Shown here one piece after another: positions 1 through 10,060 of a DNA stretch of 64,000 nt. Where the stretch lies: assembly GCA_002633005.1 (NCBI GenBank), contig NMRA01000151.1:661629-725628 (forward strand), read 5' to 3'. A model generated the notes under the pieces. That model was given only the letters and a program-made list of their open reading frames with translations, did no database searches and had not been told where the DNA came from. Source of the stretch: Phoronis australis. Taxonomy: Eukaryota > Phoronida > Phoronidae. Every line of letters starts with the position of its first letter. The first letter of the stretch is position 1. Both the position numbers and the translations under genes were made by a program.

Positions 1-3000
1 GCAGAAAAATGTTTTTGAAAAAAATAGTACAGTGTAGTTTATAAACGACACAAGTGCTGAATTCTATGCTTCAATCGTAATGATTGTGTGCTCATGAAGA
101 ATGTATAGAAACCATGGTACGCGTTTGAACACTTATGGATGTCATGATATTGTTTCGTATGGTGCACAGAAAGCATCTGATCATAGTTGTAAAATAAAAC
201 TACCAAAGAGTAGAGCAAAGGTATATCAAGGCAATTTGTTAGTTAAGATAGACTTTACATTGATGATGGCAGTGATGTACATTCAGATGCACTTTTATTT
301 GGATTTTTATTCAAGCATTCCAATATCAACAATGTTGAATGAATACATGTATCTCTTGTAGATAAGTTTACATTCGTACATTAAAATGCTAATAACCCAA
401 TAGGGGTGATTTTCAACATTTAACAACGCCGGACCGGGACAGGTTCAACTGTTTAAAACGAAAATTACATCTTCACGAACTTATCCGCTCCCCCTGCACT
501 ACTTAAGAAGGAAAATTTTCTTTAAGGTTTCAACTTCAAAATACGGCCATTAACCCGACTGTTGTCAAAAACTCACTTAGTCATGTTGCCAGAAACTTGG
601 GTTTATAAATCCACACAACTATTTCTGAAATTGCTTTAAAGGTCAAGTGAACAAAATTGCAAAACTCCCAAGAATATACACATAACGCAAAATACTGAGA
701 ATTTCTATAAATTTCTAAACTCTAATTTTCTTATAATTACTTGGTTAAACCTCCATTCAGTAATATTGTTTTGGGAGCTTTATGCCAATAGTTTTACGGT
801 CAGCATAAATGTGTATGAAAAATAATTAAATCCCACGTGCGCAAAAATCCAAAAGCTGTAAGAATATACAAATGTCAGTTATTGATATCATTGTTGCTAA
901 TGAATTCTTGACTGTGATGTGACCAAAATTTTTGGGCTAAACTTTTTCAGCCATTGTCACACCAAATTTCTGTTTAAAATCACTTCAGGAAACAAACCCC
1001 CAACATTAGGACGGCAACTGACCTAAATAAAAAACCGACTAGAGGCTGGTTCATATTGGCTTTAAACTGAATATTTAAAAGATGAATTCAGTAACACCTG
1101 CAGTATTCATGCTGACTGATCAGTATATGGGAACGTCAAACTCTGAATATTTTCTCCACAGCAAGACACATCGTAGTAGGATCCACATTTTGTCAGAAAA
1201 CTCAACACACTAAGACAATAATATCCAGAATGGTTACGCTGTTGATAAGGAGAGAATATTTGAATTTTCTGTGCAGACATTTCAAATCTCCATTAAACCG
1301 TCCATGTACAGTAGTATACAGTTTCACTACATTTTAGATATTTATTAAATTAATTGAAGAATAGTGATTGTTTCTTTTTAAAAAGCCTTCGACATTTAAC
1401 ACGATAAAATATTAATCTTGGTTCGTTCCCTCATTTGTTGTATCATAAAGGAAAATGTTAGTTTAACCTCAAGTGACTCAGGCCAATTACCTCTTTAAAA
1501 CATCATTTTTCATTGGTCGACGGAACGTTTATATTTCGCCATAAGAATATAAATCACTGTTGTGCAGTAAGATGGCGCACGATAAACGCGGTTTGAAAGT
1601 GGATGTTATACAAATAGAAGCTTCGCCGAGATTGTTTTTGACGTGAACGACACTTTTTCTTCAAATTACTATTCAGTCCGTTTTTCAAATTACAGCTCTT
1701 GGTGTGGACTTTAAAATCGGTTACAGAGGCAGTAACCGTGATGGTGCATGGTCTACCGAGCAGTTGCAATAGTTATAACCAAGATACACATTCAATGGGT
1801 CTAATCTCCGGCCACTAAATGGAACTTGAGGGTTTAAATTACCTCTGGTTTCTTGAGATCACCCCTAATATGAAATCGAACTCACACGCTCAGCGGTCGC
1901 ACTCCAACACTTTATAGGCGAAGATACACTTCGCTCGAACGATGTCAGAGTGATTTCAGTGCAGGGCTGTCTGACAACGGGGTACGGAATTGATGATTTG
2001 TAATAAAACCCTAGAAACAATGGATTTCATTTGATAGCTCAAACTGGTCAAAGCAAATGACTTCAGGACTCCTATCCCTTGAAAAATAATACTAAACTTG
2101 AAATTTTCCGGGTAGTAAATCCGATTGTCTCCATTTTGCAGGTTTTACCGATAGCTTAAACTTTCGGTGTGAACACTAACTATTAAATAATCATTGCGCC
2201 TGCGGAAAAGTTACAACTTGGTTGAGTTGATATGAATTCAAGCGCCTTAGATAAATCCCTGTGCAAAAGAATTAAAACACGGGATTATTTTTTTATAATA
2301 CGGAGGTCGGTGATCAAAGTCTCTAAAACTTTACACGAGTTTGCGACAACTACGTCGTGGTATTGGATACGTGGCTCGGCTACTATGGAAATCTACCTAT
2401 GTCACAGATAATACGAGTTGTACTTTGGAGTCGAACACTGCATAGAGTCCCTAAAACCAATTGGTTTGTTCACGTGCAGTAAAAGTTGGGTGAAATTGGG
2501 AACGGAAAACGAGCTGTGAACAAAGTTGTTTACTTATTGTCAACAGATAAAATTCGAATATTTGAAAGTGGGCGGATTTATGCGAAACGTTGCGTAACTA
2601 CTTCAGTACTGAGGCAGAACAAATAAGACGCTACTGAACGCTACCCAGGCTTTGATTTGCTCTTGCGTAACGAAATGCAAAGTTAATGGCCTCGGAAATA
2701 AACATGTGAAGTGAAACAGGCATGTGTATTAATTGATAAGATTTTTTAAATCATGTCGTGGACAGAGCCATGAAACAAACGGAAATCTGCTAATTCTTCA
2801 GTTAGGGTTTACTTAGCTGCATGCACTTCGATGAAAATATTATTTAACCTTGCGTGTGTGCTATGCACAAACCGGCCTGCGCAGGCATACAAAACTGACA
2901 ACCGCAGGCCAGATACAGTCAAACTTCCAACCGTTTAATTAAGAACCCGGTCACAGAATTCAGAAAACTAACACACATCAGCGTCGATAGCTACATTAAA

Positions 3001-3075
3001 AGCTTAGTCGTCATGAATAGGCATTCAGTACACATTAGGCCCGCGGCCAGACCACGATAATATAAATCGACTTAC
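1..3075. other. Non-coding stretch left of the P450 exon
   Basis: I see no coding signal on either strand beyond short chance frames. If the P450 exon at 3,076-3,256 belongs to a live minus-strand gene, its later exons should lie in this interval or beyond the left edge. I found no P450 core motif here (no Cys-haem loop, no ExxR helix). The sequence is AT-rich without obvious tandem repeats. Confidence 0.5.
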
Positions 3076-3256
3076 TCAGTTCTGTCAAGGTAAGGTGGAT
3101 TCTACCCGAGTCTGTGAAAAGATGAAGATTTCCGATCACTGGCAAAGGAAATGGTCCTGGGGGCAGAGTGTTTGTCAGTCTCATGTAAAACCATTTGGCC
3201 GAATATATTGCTACCACAACAAAACACAGAAATATTGCTAAAGCTCCCAGCACCAT
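3076..3256 (-). CDS. Cytochrome P450 first exon (CYP2-like), partial
   Basis: The exon opens with ATG and encodes an N-terminal signal anchor of about 25 mostly hydrophobic residues (MVLGALAIFLCFVVVAIYSA), as in microsomal P450s. The diagnostic proline-rich hinge LPPGPFPLPVIGNLHLF follows. This hinge is typical of CYP2-clan enzymes, ER-bound monooxygenases that use NADPH-P450 reductase. Frame support ends at TLTEL, where a good minus-strand donor (GTAAGT, plus-strand 3,070-3,075) cuts at 3,076. The reading beyond that is intronic. No second exon is recognisable towards the left edge, so the gene either continues outside the window with a long first intron or is an orphan exon copy. Family is clear; subfamily and function cannot be given. 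Confidence 0.8.
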
Positions 3257-3937
3257 GCCTGTCCAGTACGTTGCCCAGTAAGAGGTGACCTTTCTTCTCG
3301 AGGTCGTGTTATAATTACGTTGTTAAACGTCATTGGTTGCTCTGGGGGCAGAGCCGGGAACATCGGGTAGCCTGCAACGACCGGCGCAGTGACAAATCAG
3401 TATCAATATTTTCACAAAATTTTAGATTTTAACTCGGTTAACGTATATATTTTCTGGTGGTAAAAAATGAAGGGTTTGATATTTAATTTTTTATATTTTT
3501 ATTAATCTGTCGCTAATTTGGCTAAATGAATAAGTCAGCCGTTGGTCACAAGAACGGAGAACGAATTTTAAACCAAAAAAAGCGTTGACCTCACCTTCTC
3601 CAAATCTAATAACACTTTCTTCTTTGTTGACACATCTTATGCTCTTAAACTTAATGATGAAATAATTCCTAGAAAATGGTAGCACAGACATCTTGGTATA
3701 CTGTTACATGATAAACTCTCGTTCACACTTCCCGTTCGGGAGCTCGTACAAACAACTCAGAAACTAATTAATCCACTTATGTGCCTCTCATCATCTGAAT
3801 TCTACACATTTAGAACTCCTGTTCAAATCCATTACACTTCCACACGTCGGTTGTTGTGATTTTATATATCAGTCTGCCAGCACTGGTGGCCTCTAGCATT
3901 TGGAGAAATTACAGTATCAAGCTGTCTTACTCATATC
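3257..3937. other. Presumed P450 upstream region
   Basis: This interval precedes the P450 ATG on the minus strand and would contain its promoter. I see no clear TATA box at a convincing distance and no coding signal. The short minus frame around 3,491-3,691 has no recognisable motif. Confidence 0.3.
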
Positions 3938-4786
3938 GGATTGTTCTGATACCCCCTCGACCCACGACCCCCACAACCCCCTCGACCCATGACCTTTGGC
4001 TGTAGAGGTATCTGTGCGTTTTTTACAAATTTCATAATCTTTCTACGTCGCTGGGTGACTTTCCCATAAGACATACCTACACGCACCGAGTCTACTCTGG
4101 CTGAAGTCTGATGATTAAAAACCGAAAGTGGCGTGAGAACGCCAGTGGTCTTGAATAGCGCATTGTGAGCGCGCTATCGTTGTCACGGAAATAGGGAGAG
4201 AGTACGTTAACGTGAATGTGCATAATTTTTATTATTTGCTTCATATTGCATACTCGTTTACAATATACTCCATATAACGTTGAAATCTTTTTAGTTAACA
4301 GTTTGTTTTTTTAAACTGTATTTACTGGTGAAATTACAGTTTTGTCGGTTCCTCACACTCTGCAATTCATTGAAGACGAGACGATTACACTCTGTCAGGA
4401 ACAACATTTGTAAGGTTGGTACGTGTAGGTCTTTGATGATTTGATTTGGTCGTGTTGTTTTTTTCTGTTCTTGGCTTTCAAACTTGCCGAATCTACAGCC
4501 TTAATTGCAAAAAAGGGCAAAGCCAGCCTTTTTTCTGTTTTTGGCTTTCAAACTTGCCGAATCAACTGCTTTAATTGCAAAAAACTGGGAAAAGCCAGCC
4601 GAGCTCACGGCCCAACTCACTGGTCCTACAAGTCAGCGCTTGCTATATGTTCACAAATGGATTCGAGCTTGTGTATAGACTGGACCGAGGGCGTTGTGGG
4701 TCGTGGGTCGAGGGGGTTGTGGGTTGCGGGAGTCGTGGGTCAAGGGGTCGAGGGATGTGGGGGTCGAGGGGGTTTCAGAGCAATCC
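3938..4786. mobile_element. Non-autonomous DNA transposon with G-rich terminal inverted repeats and 9-bp TSD
   Basis: The left end reads GGATTGTTCTGATACCCCCT and the right end is its inverse with few changes (GGTTTCAGAGCAATCC on the plus strand). Both ends continue into repeated CTCGACCCACGACCC-type blocks, longer on the right (about 4,680-4,786). The flanks are actcatatc (3,929-3,937) and actcctatc (4,787-4,795), a 9-bp target duplication with one mismatch. A 9-bp duplication with long TIRs suggests a Mutator-like (MULE) family; hAT would normally give 8 bp. The interior has no transposase. It contains a 70-bp direct duplication at 4,459-4,601. Confidence 0.7.
4459..4601 (+). repeat. Tandem duplication, about 70-bp unit, two copies
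   Basis: Two adjacent copies share the core TTGGCTTTCAAACTTGCCGA followed by a TTAATTGCAAAAAA stretch. They begin near 4,459 and 4,529. The duplication lies inside the TIR element and creates the longer open frame seen there, which I do not regard as coding. Confidence 0.75.
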
Positions 4787-4989
4787 ACTCCTATCTGGAG
4801 CTTACCGGGTATCCAATATTGTTAAGGTTTTGGATAGTCTCGAGTGGTCCTAACTGTCAACTCGACGCAATCTTCACATGACCATATTTACTTTCAAAGT
4901 ATTAAACAATGTCAACAATGTCTCTGTCAAAAATGATTTGATCTGTATACTAGACAAGGCCATCGTGCTGTTTTGATATCCTCCGCCCC

Positions 4990-5400
4990 ATATGCAATTT
5001 CTCCGTCGTTCAGCCAGGCATTTAGAGGGTATACAGTCTCTGTTAAGGAAAGCAACTCTTCACGAGTATAAAAAATTGGAACTGTTTTTTCATAATTTTG
5101 ACAGCTCTATAGCCCTGACACAATTCTTGCTTCCTCGCGAAAACGAAGAGCATTGTACCGATCGAAATACAGTCTTTTTCTCAACTCCGACAATTTTAGG
5201 CACAACTTTAGTAATGTCACTCTAAACTGTAAATGTGGTGACCATCAATCTTATTCCCATGTTTTCTTCAAATGTCCCCTAATCGAATACCTGAGAAACA
5301 CATTCTTTCGTGCACTCAGTGAAAACCAATTAATTTCAAATGCTTCCAGTTCTTGTTATAATATCCCTATTAATAATATCCTCGTCGTATTTGGAAGTAT
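4990..5400 (+). pseudogene. Non-LTR retrotransposon 3' ORF fragment (C-terminal zinc-knuckle region)
   Basis: A plus-strand frame from about 5,153 reads into CKCGDHQSYSHVFFKCPL, a Cys-x-Cys ... His ... Cys cluster. This is the usual ending of CR1/Jockey-type reverse transcriptase ORFs. The preceding LNSDNFRHNF matches the stretch that normally leads into that cluster. The region upstream (4,992-5,150) seems to continue the same tail in another frame. No reverse transcriptase core is present, so this is a 5'-truncated, frameshifted copy. The same open frame runs on into a different LINE tail at 5,400-5,700. Confidence 0.55.
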
Positions 5401-5737
5401 GACATCTTTTTACACGGAAGTAATTGTTGCGAGTAAAGAGGACTTTTTGAATCAACCTTTGTGGATTAATAGTAACTTGGCGATCGGAGGCACAAGGGGT
5501 TTTTATAAGCCTTGGTTTGTAAAAGGCTTAAGATTTATTAGAGATATGTATACCTCTTATGGTGATTTCGTTAGTTTGAACCATATGAAAAATGGGTTCG
5601 ATGTAAAAACCAACTTTGTAGACTATAATGGTGTTGTTTCTGTTCTAAGAAGGTTTCAAAAAAGTCTATTTCAAAGTAAATTTAAAAGTGTAAAAGGAGA
5701 ATGCCACCCAAAAACAATCTATTTTGTATCAATTTAG
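5400..5737 (+). pseudogene. L1/Tx1-like LINE ORF2 C-terminal fragment
   Basis: Residues NQPLWINSNLAIGG, then a W..GL.FI.DMY core and a G.FVSLNHM..GFDVKTNF stretch, are the conserved region downstream of the reverse transcriptase in L1/Tx1-type LINE ORF2. In intact elements this region comes before the terminal zinc cluster. Here it follows a cluster of a different type within one frame. The fragment therefore appears to be a second insertion or rearrangement joined in frame to the first by chance. It ends at a stop at 5,737. Confidence 0.65.
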
Positions 5738-6185
5738 ATCGAGTAGTTCTACTCGATAATGGCACGTTCGGTTGCGTTACCTGACACCTGACGGAAGACG
5801 GAGGTGTTGAAATTATCCAATGACGTCATTGGTTTCACATGCAGTCTGTTTAGCAGTTCACAACACCGGGTTACTGGTCTCAGCTTATCGCTTGAATTCA
5901 TCGTTTAACACCAATAAATCATCATCAAACTTCGATGTAAAACTCTTAAAAATACACTGAGCTCTTGTTTTATTTCGCTGTTACGGATTTATTGGTATTT
6001 GGGCACACCGTAGCCTACGTTTTTGTACAAAGTTCGGCAGGCCAATTTATCAAGGTCCGTAGCAGGAGTTTGGGGTCTGTTCGGAGATAAATTCGAAGTA
6101 TACTTCGGTGAAATACAGACAGGAGAACCTAGATATTTGTTGTTTAGACTTGTGATTTTTTGAGTTCTAAACACACAAAACGCTT
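5738..6185. other. Intergenic, nothing recognised
   Basis: No coding or RNA gene signal is visible. A short minus frame at 5,989-6,174 has no recognisable motif. Confidence 0.35.
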
Positions 6186-6297
6186 GTTATCCCGGCCAGT
6201 GGTTCGGAACCCGATCAGGCCCGTCGCGGCCGGACTGACTCGTTATCCCGGCCAGTGGCTAGGAACCTGATCAGGCCCGTCGCAGCCGCCGGGACTG
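6186..6297. repeat. Tandem duplication, 56-bp unit, two copies
   Basis: Two adjacent copies share GTTATCCCGGCCAGTGG and GATCAGGCCCGTCGC, differing at a few positions. The unit is GC-rich compared with its surroundings. Function is unknown. Confidence 0.8.
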
Positions 6298-6955
6298 GCA
6301 CGAACATAAACCAGCTTGAGTTGGAAACTAAACCTCCAGTCACGAAAAAACTTTAATTGTGAGCCAAAGAAATAATGTGCACGTAATTATTTATGTGAAT
6401 TAGCAACTGAAAATCTGCTTAAAGTACTTGTCGGGGGCTGCGAAGTCGGGTTCCCCTTCCACAGACCGTCAGGGCAAAGATTGTACACTAACAATGATAT
6501 AATAATATATTTGTATTTCTAAATAAACATTCCCCTAACATGTGACCATAGCATATAAAATCGAGTAATTGTTTCACAACAGCTTTCTGTCAGCAAACAC
6601 TGAATTAGCATGCGCTCACACGGCCTCGGTGCCCGGTAATATTACCTTTGTCAGTTGCCGGCATCAAAACCCGGTAACGCAGTGGTTTATTCATTGCTGA
6701 CTTCTCAACGTTTTCGCTCACGAATACTGCAAAGGCACTACAAATTGTATTTAATGAGACAGACTTTGTTTCAGTTTTATATGTGCATTGGTTAGGATGA
6801 GAATAATTCATTTTGAAACAGAACGCAGAATAATAAACGTCTACATGGCAACTTGCCCGGCACCAATCCCGACTTAGTCAAGAGCTCATCCGCGACGAAG
6901 ACTTCACAGGTTGGATCGTTAGGTTTCACAGGCTACCAATTAGAACTGGAATACA
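6298..6955. other. Intergenic next to a THAP remnant
   Basis: No supported gene. The short minus frame at 6,605-6,811 lies downstream of the THAP frame on the same strand, but I see no transposase motif in it. Confidence 0.3.
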
Positions 6956-7276
6956 CTAATCAAGAAATACTATAGAGGCGCCGTGAGCATGCACAGGCAA
7001 CGGAACGTATTTATAGTTCTTTGGTAATTCGTCAGAGAAATCACTGTCGACGAAATGCCGGCCACAGACACGGAGATGTTTCACGGCCTCATACTTGCTA
7101 TTAACAGCGCACCTTTCATTCTTCACTACCACGAGCCACTTCCTAAGCATTTCGGGTTCTCGAGGAAGTCGAAAATACGATATGACCGCTTTCTTCGCAG
7201 CTTCATAGGTCGAACAAGCGGGAACCCGATGCACCGCAATATAGCGGCGTTCACTCTGCAGACGAACCACTGACAT
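6956..7276 (-). CDS. Divergent THAP zinc-finger domain protein fragment (106 aa)
   Basis: THAP domains are C2CH zinc-dependent DNA-binding modules found in host regulators and in P-element and Kolobok transposases. This frame has VPACS (second Cys of the pair), then FRLPREPEMLRKWLVVV (the F-x-x-P and invariant Trp region) and VCGRHFVDSDF (the Cys-x2-His-Phe block). The first Cys of the expected C-x(2-4)-C pair is missing, so the finger may not fold. After the domain the frame runs only about 30 residues. No other exon or transposase catalytic region is recognised nearby. It may be a decayed transposon gene or an isolated first exon. Confidence 0.6.
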   Translation of the reverse strand: MSVVRLQSERRYIAVHRVPACSTYEAAKKAVISYFRLPREPEMLRKWLVVVKNERCAVNSKYEAVKHLRVCGRHFVDSDFSDELPKNYKYVPLPVHAHGASIVFLD

Positions 7277-7429
7277 CTCTGCGTCGTTTCTCCCCCTCCT
7301 CTCAGGTTAACGCGACACCTCTCGGCAAGGTGAGGTTGACCGTATAAGAGGCGATGTGGATATAGACCGATTAAGACGGTAAAAAAGACTAATTAAAACG
7401 GGTGGCATTCTCCTTTAATGTCTACTCTC

Positions 7430-7960
7430 CTTGCATGCCTTTAGCAATTACTCATTTGAAGGGTTGTAGGCATATTTGTTCAGTCTTTAATGACGTTAAG
7501 AAACCTTCTAAGTGTAAATGGGAAACAGAGTTAGGAGATAGTTTAGATTGGAAGAAACTATACGCATTGCCTTATGAAATTACAAAAAGATCCCAACATT
7601 AGATGGTTCCAGGATTATTGCAACAAATATCTTTTTAGACAAAATCCGCGTTCGGGATTCTAATTTATGTTCCTTTTGTAATAAAGCTCCAGAGACGCTG
7701 TCACACCTTTTTTGGAAATGTCGCCTTGTACATGTACAAGATTTCTGGAAGGGATTCGGAAAGCTACTTCAAAAGTGTCTCGTTCAGCTTCCCAACTGTC
7801 TCTCTTACGAACGTGTCATTCTTGGACTTTATGAGACGCACGATTTTCTAGCAAAACAGTAGGTTAACAAGGAAAGATGTCACAAATATAATTATACCTA
7901 ATTTTCACATGTTTGTTACATATACTTATGAGTACTGAAAAGTTAATTGCATATAAAAAC
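7430..7960 (+). pseudogene. L1/Tx1-like LINE ORF2 3' end, degenerate
   Basis: The frame around 7,500-7,590 contains LDWKKLYALPYEITK, the stretch that normally precedes the terminal zinc knuckle of L1/Tx1-type ORF2. After a frame change near 7,600, the frame from 7,636 reads DSNLCSFCNKAPETLSHLFWKC, a C-x2-C-x8-H-x4-C knuckle, then QDFWKGFGKLL and ILGLYETHDF. A stop follows at about 7,860. The part further upstream (reverse transcriptase, endonuclease) is absent. It is a 5'-truncated dead copy. Confidence 0.75.
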
Positions 7961-8640
7961 TTTGCATGACAGCTTCTCTGCGAAATGGGAAAATTTTATT
8001 GTTCATGTTAACTCCTTGTAACAGTTGTTTACTTTATACGAGATACGAGAATGGTCTCTCCAGAGTTTTTTTTTTGTTTTTTGTACTTGTTTATAAATGA
8101 TAATAAATACCTGAAAAAATATCCATACTAAAATTACATTATTATTAAATGGTAGGCTAAACTTTGACCATTTTCTCAATGAATTCCTCATATGCAATGT
8201 TAGCAAATGTTTATGTATTGTTTATGAATCTTGTTGCTTCTGATTTCCATATCTCTACGTATTTTTGATTTTAATATGTTCGCCATAGCATATCTAAATA
8301 TTTGAATACTTATATTAGATACTAATTTCATGTACACAGTTCTATGTATACTACTTTCATCTATGTACTGTCTACAACCAAGACATGAAGGCCTTGCGAT
8401 TTCTGGGTTTGTCATTATTTCCTTCTTAAATACATTTATATATCACCTTAAAAATCATGACGGACATACAAATACCCAATAGATGCCAACGAGTAGGATA
8501 CATACAGTAGCTGGGTCGACTTCAATGGAAAATAGGGGGCGTACTTATGCTTTGTTGTAAATGCTTGAGAAATATTGATTCGACGTTTCGGTTTATTCAC
8601 TTTGTTTACTTACGCGCAAATTTTAAAGTTCGTGCTTTTG
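7961..8640. other. AT-rich non-coding stretch
   Basis: I see no supported gene. The first 150 bases may be the tail of the preceding LINE copy. The short minus frames at 8,003-8,415 carry no motif I recognise. Confidence 0.3.
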
Positions 8641-8644
8641 TTAC

Positions 8645-9795
8645 AATTACTCCAAAGTCGAGGTGAACTGAGCCTGGCGATCGGGAAATCCAATGATCGA
8701 CAAGGGCCCCCACACAGGACGAATCGGGGCGTCAGGAAGAGGTGTGGCCTTTGGCTACCAGGTGAAACGGCCAATGACCATGAAGAGATAGGCCATGCCT
8801 TAACTCACCCTGAGAGCCAACAAGATCCCAGTGTAGACTACCACCGCCGTATATATCATTCCATACCACGCCAGACAAAACGCCGAGTTGAGTAGGGGAG
8901 CATGAGCAGCGTGAGGCAGCACGTGGATACGATCAAAAACAGTACGAGTCCAAGGGGAGGACACCACTGGTCGGGGCGTGCCAGTGGACGTATCACAAAG
9001 CAGGGTCGAGGTGCTAAACGGAATATCTTGTAGACCAACGCCTGTAGTAGCGGTGAGATACTCTGCCATATCCGTAGACTGGTCTTGGGCTTCGGTCGGT
9101 TAGCTGAAGTTACCAACAGAAAACATGCAAGGGTCACAAGCCACAGGCGGGTTTAGTGAGGGGCTAGCCCCCCCACCCCCTTGGCTGCCGCAAGGAAAAT
9201 GAAACAGCAAGAGCGTGAGGAAAAATTGACGGTAGGGAATGAGAGGGGGCTCAGACCCTAGATGGCGGCGGAATCGTGTTCCCGTTATTTTTTTCATTCC
9301 ACTGACAGATTTTCCGACCAGAAGGTTCACAGCCCCGACCCGCGCCACTTTCGGGCGCCTGTGCACATACACTCGCGCTTTGCCCAATTCCTCGAGGCAA
9401 GATGTTGGCCCCCCTCATGGTATCCTAGATAAGATGCTCATGTCGAAACCGGATAGTGTGTCACCCAACACGTTAAACTTGCCCTTGAGGTATCATAGGA
9501 TGTACGTAGTGAACTCGGCTACAAAAGCGAGGTGCCGCGACGAACATGGGAAACGCTCTCTACCGCTGATCAGTGATGACACCAGAGGCTTGTGGTCAGT
9601 GTATAACGCAAAATGTCAGCCTTCTGAAACGTGCCTGAAGCCTTTTGTATGCTGTAGGCTGCCAGGAGCTCACGGTCGAAAGCGCTGTACTTCTGCTCAT
9701 TTTCTGAAAGCTTGCGCGAGAAAAAAACAAGAGGTAGCTAAGCACCGTCCTGAAGTTGCGCCACGTGAGCACCGATGGCTGTGTTAGACCAATGA
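8645..9795 (-). pseudogene. Decayed Gypsy (Ty3-like) pol fragment: RNase H and N-terminal integrase
   Basis: On the minus strand, about 9,795-9,560 encodes an RNase H-like stretch with FFSRKLSENEQKYSAFDREL. After frame changes come TDHKPLVSSLI and YLKGKFNVLGDTLS, the RNase H end and connection region. Further down, 9,050-8,900 encodes GLQDIPFSTSTLLCDTSTG and RPVVSSPWTRTVFDRIH, typical of the region just before the integrase zinc finger. PYSTRRFVWRGME (integrase HHCC vicinity) and a short LPDAPI.P...GPL echo near 8,700 follow. At least three frame breaks and an extra 250-bp segment (9,130-9,390) interrupt it. Here RNase H precedes integrase, the ordinary Gypsy order, unlike the element at 48-52 kb. 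Confidence 0.75.
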
Positions 9796-9842
9796 GCTAG
9801 ATAGTATTTAGCTTATTGGTTCAATTTTGGCGTAGTTTAGCC

Positions 9843-10060
9843 ATGGTACATCGCTTTGTGTGCGCCAACTGCTCAGACACCAGCCAGGTGGAAAGCGTGA
9901 ATCTCTTTAGATTCTCAAGAGACAAGCATCTGGCCGTGTTTTCGTGTGCACTGCTCGTCATTGGAAAGTGATTGTCGAGTCAACCATGTCTGCCTGAGCA
10001 GAAATATGCCCCGCCCATTTCGAGAAGGGGTGCTTCGACAACATGCAAACCATGAAGTTT
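9843..10060 (+). pseudogene. THAP-domain remnant, frameshifted
   Basis: An ATG at 9,843 opens MVHRFVCANCSDTSQVESVNLFRFSRD, with the C-x2-C pair and the F-x-F region of a THAP domain. A frame change near 9,950 then gives RHWKVIVES with the invariant Trp, a stop, and EICPAHFEKGCFDN, which is the C-x2-H-F block. The two halves cannot be read without the frame break and stop. The sequence differs clearly from the other THAP copies in the window, so it represents a separate family. It abuts the Gypsy fragment. Confidence 0.65.

Noticed and set aside
9239-9787. 182-aa plus-strand open frame
   Set aside because: It is antisense to the decayed Gypsy RNase H/integrase fragment and has no domain of its own.
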